Shown here: positions 55,220 through 64,000 of the stretch, piece after piece
Layout: every line of letters begins with the position of its first letter
Numbering within the stretch: the first letter of the stretch is position 1
NCBI GenBank assembly: GCA_036971615.1
Contig: JAYKKR010000022.1
Location: 186,001 to 250,000 of the forward strand
DNA: 64,000 nt
Source of the DNA: Amyloporia xantha
Taxonomy: Eukaryota; Basidiomycota; Agaricomycetes; Polyporales; Adustoporiaceae
Direction of reading: 5' to 3'
The notes under the pieces: model-generated
What the model was told of the DNA's origin: nothing
The model's database searches: none
What the model saw: the letters and a program-made list of their open reading frames with translations, nothing else
Program-made: the position numbers and the translations under genes

Positions 55220-55463
55220 ACATTTTGAATCCTTTGAAACCACAAATACCGCAGGTTGAACTGCATTTCTGGATCCCTTCCACAAACTGATACTATACAT
55301 CGAGATATGACATGTTTCTCTCTAAATAGACATTCACTGCCCGGCGGCAAATATAAGCACATATCATATATTGCTGTCGAGTTCATGCTACAATACTGCC
55401 ACAGTAAAATTTTACACCATTTCCCTTGTATGCACGCCGACGGTCGTACGTCGTAACGACCGA

Positions 55464-56773
55464 CTACGATGAGCCAAATCCGCCCCTGCCTGATGTCAAT
55501 TCCGCACCCAACTTGTATCCCAACACCTGCATAACGAAAACACTGTCAACATCGTGGACGCCTAGGACTTGTGCTATCCTGACGCTTACCTTGTCCCAGT
55601 CCAACTTCGAACGCGTCATTGGCAGCGCTCTTCGCAAGCCCTTGAAGGTCTTCTCGCCCATCTCTGCGTATGCTTCGTTCAGGGACGCCTGATACTTGCC
55701 CTCCTCAGACTCGATCAGTGCGAGGATCTTCGATGCAGAGGCAGCTGCGGAAGATGACGAAATTGACGGAGGAAGAGGCAGGTCTACGGTGTGGGTAGTT
55801 GACAGTTGTACCTACGTATCCACCAAACCCTGTTTTGTCAGACACGTGGAGACAACACAGATACTCGAGAAACGAACATTTCCCTGCTCATAGTAATGCA
55901 CGTTCACAAGAATCTTGCCCTTGATATGCTTCTCCTCAAGGTCGATGATGTGCTCTGAACGCCACCGCCCGGACCTAAGCCTGCCTTAGCTTCTGCATTC
56001 TTTGTTGCAAGATTTTGAGCGTACCAGTAATTCGAAGGATTGTATTTATTGGCAACAATCTGGATGTGAAAACGCATGGTAGAGCCTGGTGTGGGAAAGA
56101 CGGACGCGACACCGTCGTGGAAGTGAGCAGCGAGGTATGTGAGTGCGGATGTCTCCAATGCTGCTCTGCAAGACGGGGTCAGACGAACGTCGCTGGAAAT
56201 GCGTCTGTATTGCGTACCGAAAGGGTTCGGATCCAGCATCAGGTTCAACAGGTTCGGGTTCAGATGTCTCCTGTGGATTCGTATATCCAGTCAGGTAATC
56301 ATCTCAGGATGAATCTGTATACGAGTAAGAAAACGCACGAGACTCAAATGATCAAATCGGAAACTCGTTCTCGACCGGGGATCCCAAAAGCGGTCTGTGT
56401 CCTCACTCTCATCTCCGCCTTCAGTCAGTTTGCTGACCTTCGCAGCAGCACTGACAATCGACTACCAAGGGCCGATCAGCTATGGGCCCTACAATGATTA
56501 AAGAAGCGACTGACCTGGTGATTCTGTCCCGGGACATCTGCAGTCATAAACTGCGCGAGGTTATACTCTCGCAACGCGGGGAGCACACCAGCTTGCAGCG
56601 AGTCATCGTCGGAGATGATGTTGCGCACATCTGTCTCAATCGACCGGGTGGGCTCGCGACGCGGTCAAGAGTAGTGAGAGCCACGACTTGCCGTTGAGCA
56701 CATCATTAATCTCTCCTGGCGGTGATTGGAGAATGAATTTAGATGCCGCCTGGAGGCGTTCTGCTGGGTCCAT
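55464..56773 (-). CDS. CAP1: F-actin-capping protein subunit alpha
   Basis: Alpha half of the CapZ heterodimer that blocks actin barbed ends. The protein starts MDPAERLQAASKFILQSPPG at 56773. Further exons give SLQAGVLPALREYNLAQFM, DRFWDPRSRTSFRFDHLS, LETSALTYLAAHFHDGVASV, FHIQIVANKYNPSNYW, SGRWRSEHIIDL, GKILVNVHYYEQGN and the Glu/Ala-rich actin-binding tail with KTFKGLRRALPMTRSKLDWD and VLGYKLGAELTSGRG. The first intron (56631-56691) has a GC donor, GGCAAGT, rather than GT; only this donor keeps NDVRNIISDDD in frame. Length is normal for the family. The gene name follows the yeast orthologue. Identification is secure, and the intron near 55700-55860 is the least certain. Confidence 0.95.
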
Positions 56774-57161
56774 TTCTTAAGTCGACGCAAGGGTTTGCCA
56801 CTGGCGGATATGAAGTTGCTCTGGCAAAGTGATGGTGTCAAGTAGGATTTCCAAGAAAGGCAAATCCCTAGCGCTTCAGCGTTCACCGACGTGAGCTCGA
56901 GGGCGGATGGCTTTATCATTTCAATGTTAACCGTCGACCTCTTTCGGGCCACATTCACATTATCGCCGTGATTTTTAACAAGTGATCTTAGACGGCTATG
57001 TCGGGTTCTTGACTTCACAGCTCTGGGTACAGTGTCATTCGACGTGATATGCATTGCGCGAGAAGGTGCGCGAGATCCTCTACATCATACACATATACTA
57101 CAGCTTTTGAAACGCCTCCTAGATACTGCACTGCAGAGATAAGATGTAATATCAAGACCAC
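56774..57161. other. Spacer between isocitrate lyase and capping protein genes
   Basis: Some 390 bp between two same-strand genes, holding the promoter of the capping-protein gene and the 3' end of the isocitrate lyase gene. No gene is supported. Confidence 0.5.
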
Positions 57162-59054
57162 TCACAGCTTCGCCTTCGGACTGGCGAACTGGGACTCGGT
57201 CACACCCTTCCCCATTGCCGCGGTGGACGAAACACCGCCCGTTACGGTCTTCATGAGGTTATCCATATAGTCCGCTCCACTCCACTGGAAGCACATGTAA
57301 GCTGAGTGGTCTACACTTCGGCAATGAGAGCACGTACTTTCTGATGGGTGAGTACGTCGCAACCAATTTCCCGCTCGCGTCGCTGAATAAGCTCGACGTA
57401 CGCCTTCATACCCTCCTGCGCGAACGCTTTCGCGAACAAGTCGTTGATGTAGCCGTTCGAGTGCAGACCGGCGAGCTGCTAGAATTCAGTACCAGAGCTG
57501 TATTCCATGGGCAGACATGCTTACAGTAATGAACTGCCAGCAAAAGCCGAGCTTGGCAAGCTCCCAAACGAACGCCTTCATGTCGTTCGCGTTCAGTCCA
57601 GCTGCTTCCCAGTTGAAGGACGGACTCAGGTTGTACGCCAGCCACTGTTGGGGGTACACAGCATGCACACCGTCCGCAAACTCCTTCGCCTGCGACAGGA
57701 TTGGCTTCTTCGTCTCCATCCACAGCAGGTCCGCATACGGCGCGAAAGCGATGGCCCTGCTCACCGCGCACTGTGTGCCGCCCTGGTAGCGGTAGTACCC
57801 CTCGCGTGTCCGCGGTGCGTCCCAGTCCCAGTATGGCACGCTCTTGAGGCCGAACTCTTTCTTAGCGACGGCGACCGCATCGGGGTATGACAGGTGCGCG
57901 ATACGGTGTGCGAAGCGCTCAAGGGTGATGGAAGATGCGTTCGTCTGTGCCCGGAGCGCATTCGCGAGTGTTGTGGAGAAAAGCTGGCAGTTCGCAGCGT
58001 TCATCCATGCCTCCTCGACAGCCTCGAGCGCGTCGCCGGTCTTGCCCGCCTTCTCTGCCTCGGTGAGTAGAGTGACGAGTGGCCGAAGGTCAGGGTTGGT
58101 CGAGCCAAGAATGAATGGATGGTCACGCTCGTCGACGTTAGTCGTGATGAGCGTCGCAGCCTCCGAGTCTGTGCGCGCGATGACGAGGTTGTTCACGCCC
58201 ATGATGTCGAATTGCAGACGGATAGCGACAAGTCGGTTGATGTGCTCCGACACGGAGACAAGCACCTTGCCGGCCATGTGTCCGCACTTCTTCGTTCCCG
58301 GTGCCTGGTCCTCGATGTGTATACCTGCTGCGCCCTTCTCTACGAACATCTTCGCCAGCTTCATTGTGGCCGTCAGACCACCGTGGCCTGTATCGGCATC
58401 GGCAACAATTGGACGAAGGTAATCGATGACAGGGGTCGACGCCAGCTCTGACTCGGACATGTTCGATCGCGCCTCTTGCTGCTTGCGGTCATGGAAGAGC
58501 TGGGCCATGAAAAGATGTTCGACCTTGTTGGGGACGGTGTTTGAAGGGTAATCTGCACATATCTCTAGTCACGTCGCTGACATATAAGCGGAAAAACAGA
58601 GGCGGACCTGCGAGATCGGGACCAGGCTCGTTCGTGCTAGAAGCCGTGCTAGACGATTGCCAGCCGGACACATAGACTGTGTCCAGGTATTTCGCCATCT
58701 GTGTTACTTGCACAGGGTCGAGACTGAGGAACAAAGTGAGCAGATATCTTGGACATCCGTTTAGGGTACTCACGCTCCATAGGTATGCGACGGTGTGCCC
58801 CTCTTGAAGTGCTCCGAAAGACAAGCCCAGAGCTTTTTCGCCAACACGTCTGAGGGGTAAGAAATGGGCAGCGTTCCACGCTTTGAGACAACCTGCGCAG
58901 CAGTGTAGGGTCGCTTTACGCGCGAGAACCGAGGGTCCTACAATGGCGTGTGCTAAGGAGGCAAGCTTTCATATTGATGGAGAACGCTCACCTTCCACCA
59001 CTGCTCTACGCGAGCGACCTCGGCTTGGAAAGCGGCCTGTTCATTGCGGGACAT
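57162..59054 (-). CDS. ICL1: Isocitrate lyase
   Basis: Splits isocitrate to glyoxylate and succinate in the glyoxylate shunt, allowing growth on C2 compounds and fatty acids. It starts [20 protein letters not shown] at 59054. Active-site blocks are [44 protein letters not shown] (with the signature KKCGH, whose Cys is catalytic), [10 protein letters not shown], and [10 protein letters not shown]. The eukaryote-specific insert between the Cys loop and the C-terminal part is present. The last exon ends [12 protein letters not shown]; the final AKL fits a peroxisomal PTS1 signal, so the enzyme probably sits in microbodies. Introns are short and few, with a long central exon (57486-58558). Identification is secure. 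Confidence 0.97.
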
Positions 59055-59816
59055 GGTGGTATAACTCTGGGCGGAAGTGGGTGGGGTGTAGGAGGGTTAC
59101 AAAGGTACGGCAGTCCATTCTGCAGCCCTTTCATGTCGCTCTGCTATGCCTAGAGCCGATCATCTCCAGAGCACCGGCGCCATGTGATTCCAGTAGACCT
59201 TCCAAAATAGGAAATTCCCTTTGCCGAGTGCGGGGTAAACACAAACTTGGCGCCCATTGATCCCGTTCTTGCCCCCGCGGGTACAGCATTGCGCCCAATC
59301 CCTCGCCTTTACTCGGCCGAGACGTGCTCAATCTGGTACCCGAATGTAGCGAGGCGGATGCGAAGCTCAGTTGCGCGGTTTGACGGGACGACCCCGCCGC
59401 TTATACGCTCTAACGCCCCGCACAATGGGGCGCCACTTTCGACCTGCATGTCTTCTGACAAACTTATCGCTTCTGAACGGAGTTCCCTTCTCTTGCACTA
59501 CCGTCTTTCTCCAACACCGATGTCCGAACATAGCCGATGTCCGAACAATATACAAATAGCTGTATTTTTAGGGCGGTCTAGAAGAGCAGATCTAAGGAGA
59601 ACCTAGATTTTTGATACACTACTGCAAACCTGACCCAACGAGTCAGCTTTAGGGAGCACACTACGAGATGACCTATCGCCTGTTGCCATCGTATACCAAT
59701 CCTGCGAGCCCATACCGCACAACGAAGGCAAACACGCTTCCAGCGACCTGTGAAACGTCATCGGGCACGTGAGACTATGACGGAAGCAGACCGGGCAAAA
59801 CGAAAGGCGGGCGGAA
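59055..59816. other. Spacer between ALG7 and isocitrate lyase
   Basis: About 760 bp upstream of the isocitrate lyase start and downstream of the ALG7 stop. Presumably the lyase promoter, which in fungi is carbon-regulated; I found no clear regulator site. No gene. Confidence 0.45.
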
Positions 59817-61504
59817 CTATTGACGCACCTGAGAGGAGATCAACACCTTCACCAGACTGTCTTCCCTCATCGGCCCGAATCGGAGCAGAAACGCGTTCAG
59901 AATAGTCAGATTCGTCGTCTGGGTGATCTCGTGCGTCGTTGGGTCCTCCGTCAGTTGGACAAGTCCAAGCATAAAGAGGACACGCAGGACAGGTACAGCG
60001 AGACGGCTAGGCGCGTGATCTTTGAATTCAGCGCTTGAAGGGTACAACATCCCCGTCTCTGCGTCAAATCTGCGGGGACAACCGGAAGTTCAATACGTAC
60101 ATTACAATCGAGGGTCGCGGGGAATGGAGCCCGCGAGCACGACATACCTGGGCACGCGATGCCTCGGGCATGGGACCAGCCCGAAGAGCTGTGGGCATGA
60201 GAGGACAAAATTGAAGATCTGCGGCAGGAAGAAGAGCAGTAGTGTCTTGGAGAAATGCGCCTGGATTCCGACAACAGCGAACGCCATCCCTGTTACGTAG
60301 CACAGCGTATCACCTGGGAAGACACGCGCCGGGTACCTGCAGATGTGTGGATTTGAGATGAGTTTTGTGTCACGACGACAAATGATAACACGGACCAATT
60401 GTGATATAAGAAGCCAGTACATACGCCCACGAGCGGCAGCATGAAGTACAAGCTGAATAGGTGGCGCTCGACGAGCAATCGACTACCATATGCCATACCG
60501 GCGCTCCATACACCGCCAATCTCGAGCTCGGTGGGACGCCCGAGCAGATGTAGTGGGATGCGGAAGCCAATCGGCCATGGAAGATAGAGTAGATCGTTGA
60601 GAATGACGGAGAGTGCGATGATCAGCGCCTGGCTGACTTCTGAACCATTTATTCCTGCGAGGATGTTGATGCTGTTGGTGCAGAACGTAGAGAGGAGGGA
60701 CATGTAGACATAGTAGAGGGGCCTGAAAGTCATGTTGAGAAAAGTGCCAATATGAACAGATGTGATCATGTACCAAGGTTCAACAGTGATCCTAAGAGCC
60801 ACCGAAGCGGTATTGGCACGACGACATCAGTCTTACCATGTTCTGAGTAATAGACCATCAGGAGGGAATCGATGCAATGACTGGTATAGGCAGTTTGTGC
60901 CGCCACCGTATGTCAAATACATCATCCAAAAAGCCCAGCATTGTCGCCATCAGGAGGGATAGTAGAGACGACAAATATACTGAAAGCTGACGTGTCGTAT
61001 GGAGGTAATGAGAATTTACTGACATTGTCCGAGCGCATCAACCACTAACCTGGTGGTGTGGAAATTCACTTATGACGAGACCCTCGCGAGGTTTGCGTGT
61101 AGATTCTTGATTATTATTGAAAAAGTCCGAGAAAGCAAAGGGAATAAATAATATTAGAAGGAGAATGTACATGGATGCGCAGACAAGCCCGAGGCTTTCT
61201 GGACTGTCCGAGGTATCCGTGAGCAAGGATCCGCGAGTAATAGATACTTGACTGACATAGGATCGTCGTATGTTTTCAGCAAGTCTCGACCTTTGAGATT
61301 TGCATGCACAAATGTATTGCCAAGAGCAGGCACGAGGTATAGTGTGCCGAGCAGTGCGAGTATTGAGAATCCTAGGGATGCATGCAGAGCGGGGAGAGGA
61401 GGGGTAGGATCCAGGAGAGGACGAAGGAGCAACCATGCAGCTACTGGGACCAGAGAGAAAAGTAGGATTCGAGGCAGTGGTCTTGCACGAAGCGGTTGGG
61501 CCAT
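59817..61504 (-). CDS. ALG7: UDP-GlcNAc:dolichyl-phosphate GlcNAc-1-P transferase, with apparent frameshift
   Basis: ER membrane enzyme for the first step of dolichol-linked oligosaccharide synthesis and the tunicamycin target. The multi-helix protein starts [20 protein letters not shown] at 61504. Family motifs follow: [37 protein letters not shown] (catalytic Asp pair), [19 protein letters not shown] with [46 protein letters not shown] and CPRHRVPR. Near 60863-60867 the frame breaks: VIASIP is followed by a stop unless one C is added, after which [20 protein letters not shown] continues correctly. The break falls in a CCC run inside a conserved block with no room for an intron. It is either a sequence error or a real mutation. 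Confidence 0.93.
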
Positions 61505-62813
61505 TGTGACATTAGATAGCAGGATAATATCTAGAAGCACCGGTTTTGACAATGTTCCTATTGGGCAGGCTTGTCTGCTCCAATAGTGCCCTTAGTGCGA
61601 CGAACCACCGATCCAATCTAGTCGCAAGCCGCCTTGACACCGAAGGTTATGGAAGGTTAAAGTCTTCGGGTAGCCACTGCTCTGAATGGAATTGAGATCG
61701 CTGGAGGGTGCTGGGATAGTAGAGACCACTGCAGTGGGCCTGTGGCAAAGCGCGACCCGCGTCTCAAGGACGTGTTTCTACGTGTCGTCTCACGTGATGT
61801 TATTTAAAGCACGGCTCGACCTTGACCTCCACTTGGTTTGAGACGGCGATGCTCCGCACACCCGAACCCAAATGACCTATGCATGGGCCTGTTCTCACTG
61901 TAACACATATTTCAGTCTGTCTACAATTTCTGGGGAAAGATTCATTGAAGTAAAAGTGTGCCAGTATTGGCCATATGTATGGAGCATCTAATTTGAAGCA
62001 TGATCACGAGGCAAGCGCAAACAAGAGCCACATCCGAACCATCTACCATCAGATCATAGATCATAAAGTTCATAGCGCTGTCCTCTCCTCCCTTCTCTTC
62101 TTCATCGTGATGAGACTGTTCTCTACAACAACGAAGACTTGATGCAGACTTAGTGGCCACTGTGCAGAGACCAAGACTCACGTGCATTTTCACATGAGTG
62201 GAGTCTAGTAAACCACGTGATGTGCAACATGGACGCGTCTAGCGCATCCGACAGCAAATAAATCCCATTCAAAAATTGGTACGGACATGCGGAGCAACAT
62301 GGGCAACAATACCGTAGAAATGTGGAATTTTAAGACCAAAAGCTACAATGCGAGACTAAGAACATTGCACCGAGACGAAAGAGAACGTGATCGCTTAAAC
62401 GTTTAGGTTCCAATGGGTGGAGCCCTTATGTAATCACCACTCACCGTACATCAATTGATAACCAAATGACAGGTCATTTGGAAAACCAAATGACAGGTCA
62501 TTTGGAACTTTCAACTGTCAAGAGTCAACCTACACGCAGGTCAAATAGCAAGTACAGTAATTGTAAGAACATTTGACTGGATAGCTCTCGCCAGCGAGCA
62601 GAGAATCAGGGTAGCTTATCCAATATACAGATGTGCGTAGGTAGGCATTGTCAGTATTATAACGCAAATGACATACTACAGTATGTACTGTCAGGTAGAC
62701 TGAGCAAGAACAAGAAAGCAAGAAAACATTAGAAGAGCTCTATCAAAGATCGAGAACTCACTCAATGAGGCATTAGATGTACAGCAACATTAGAAGGAGT
62801 GTTATATCAGTAT
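61505..62813. other. Gene-poor spacer with a tandem palindrome
   Basis: About 1.3 kb with no supported gene. It contains the tandem palindrome at 62462-62505, listed separately. Upstream of 61870 it should hold the ALG7 promoter. Confidence 0.5.
62462..62505. repeat. Two tandem copies of a perfect palindrome
   Basis: CCAAATGACAGGTCATTTGG occurs at 62462-62481 and again, without change, at 62486-62505, joined by AAAA. Each copy is a perfect inverted repeat with 9-bp arms around AG, with TGAC/GTCA half-sites. It could be a dimer-type regulatory site or a transposon end. Confidence 0.85.
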
Positions 62814-64000
62814 TTAGGATCTGTGAATCCACTTCACCGTAACATTCTCCCCGGTGATCCCCAATTCCTCCTTCTCATCTGCCACCTGGATCACTACATA
62901 TACCGAGCCTCCACAAGCCGAACGACGTGAAGGTGGGTCCTTCTTGGGTGGACCGCTGCAGGTGCAGTTATACCGACCCTCGATGCGGCTGAAGATGTAA
63001 TAGCCCTTCGCGTTAGGAGTGGGGCCATGGTCCACTGAAAGATCTGGTGCGCTTCCAGAGAGACTGTCAGGCAGGTAAGCATACACTGGAATCGAACAGA
63101 TAACCTTGATAGGCTACGATGCGGCACTCACGGCAGTCCTAACAATTGCATCTGCGAACCGATGGCATCGAGTCTTTTGCTTCTCGCGGGGTTCGGGCGA
63201 CAGACGGCCGCATAGCCTCCAGAGAAGTCAAATGATTCCTCGGACATGTCTCCATGCTCGATCCAGGCGCTCTTAATTGCAGCGAATAAATCATCTGCAG
63301 TCTGGTACTCCGTCCCATGGGTCCACCCGCCCGAGTGCTTGGTCAAGTCGGCCTTCCGCTTCGAGCTGTCTGACGTGGGCGCAGTGTTCCCATACTGCTT
63401 CGCTTGATATACCTTCTTGAACGTGGCCATGAACTCGTGGAAGCTTCCTTGCATTTTGCGAGTATGTGCCTTCTTTCTCCTGGCGCGGTCCTTCTCGCGG
63501 CATGGTGCACACCGTTTGAACTTCTCATTGACCAACGGTATCCTGCAGGACTTGCATTGTTTCGGGGTCGTGGCAACCGCGCCGGAAGGCATTTCAATAA
63601 GCGGACGACTGACCATCAATGCAGGTGGTGCAGGTGGCGGTGAGGGCGAGTTTAAAGAGACAGTTGATGTAGAGGCTGCACGTCCTGTTACAGCTGGCCG
63701 TCCAGTCACTGCGCTCGAATTCGAGGCGCCCGCAGCATGAATGTCTTCCTTGACCTTCTTGAACAGTGGGCCATCAGGCTCTACCGAATCCGCTCTCTTC
63801 CGCACCGCACCAGTCCGATGTGGCTCGACCAGTCGCCTCGAAGCATGGTCCACCAGTATAGGTTTCACTTTCGTAGCCTTAGCCGCCTGAAATTTCCGAT
63901 TCTTCGCGCTGTTTGAGAAGTCGAGCGTCGGGACAGCAAAACTCGATAGCGCCTTCAGCTTGGGCTGTGGCTTGTTGGATGACCCAACGTGGCTTGATAC
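62814..64000 (-). CDS. Cys4 zinc-binding-like basidiomycete protein, 5' partial
   Basis: The gene runs off the right edge; the frame is open from 64000 down, so the N-terminus is missing. A Pro/Ser-rich stretch is followed by two CxxC pairs, CKSCRIPLVNEKFKRCAPCR, then a very basic segment (EKDRARRKKAHTRK). A conserved-looking globular part follows: SFHEFMATFKKVYQAKQYG, YQTADDLFAAIKSAWIEHG. Joining the long exon (to about 63134) to the acceptor at about 63067 keeps phase and gives LGLPLSGSAPDLSVDHGP, then GYYIFSRIEGRYNCTCSGPP and an end at VTVKWIHRS. The CxxC pairs with a basic flank suggest a zinc-bound nucleic-acid or protein contact. I do not recognise a named family. Confidence 0.7.

Overview
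The window is nuclear DNA of a filamentous basidiomycete, most likely an Agaricomycete and possibly a polypore. The reasons are dense genes split by many 45-85 bp GT-AG introns, a MATH-BTB protein, an F-box-like LRR protein and a seven-helix protein of types expanded in mushrooms, a KRE6/SKN1 glucan-synthesis enzyme, a Zn2Cys6 regulator and an isocitrate lyase ending in -AKL. There are no rRNA, CRISPR or prokaryotic operon features. Gene models were built by hand-joining exons across splice sites, so single junctions may be off.

Layout. 1-1548: no supported gene. 1549-5724 (+): Ulp2/SENP6-like SUMO protease. 6486-8712 (-): GH16 KRE6/SKN1 enzyme, divergent from 9127-10592 (+), a dihydrofolate/folylpolyglutamate synthase with an apparent one-base frameshift. 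10593-15769: gene-poor, containing a 2.1 kb AT-rich block (13047-15146) without a single CpG, probably a dead transposable element. 15770-17665 (-): SUMO E1 subunit Aos1. 18113-21058 (-): Zn2Cys6 transcription factor with a 14-nt micro-exon. 21897-24917 (-): PPR-like protein. 27032-28700 (+): GRASP/Grh1. 28897-31416 (-): MATH-BTB protein. 32581-33722 (+): short-chain dehydrogenase, lying between two copies of a duplicated upstream segment. 34953-38493 (+): long Ser/Pro-rich PH-domain protein. 38669-47439 (-): spliceosome core protein Prp8, without intein. 48237-49457 (-): seven-helix membrane protein. 50363-52084 (+): F-box-like protein. 52628-55219 (+): SAP-domain protein of unknown function. 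55464-56773 (-): F-actin capping protein alpha. 57162-59054 (-): isocitrate lyase. 59817-61504 (-): Alg7 GlcNAc-1-P transferase with a second apparent one-base frameshift. 62814-64000 (-): 5'-truncated Cys4 protein.

Most of this is ordinary housekeeping content: SUMO cycling (protease and E1), cell-wall glucan, folate, Golgi/secretion, splicing, N-glycosylation, actin and the glyoxylate shunt. The genes are independently transcribed, often as divergent or tightly convergent pairs. The most unusual signals are the CpG-void block, two housekeeping reading-frame breaks, the micro-exon, a tandem perfect palindrome near 62.5 kb and the duplicated promoter-side segment. I found no convincing multi-gene undescribed system.
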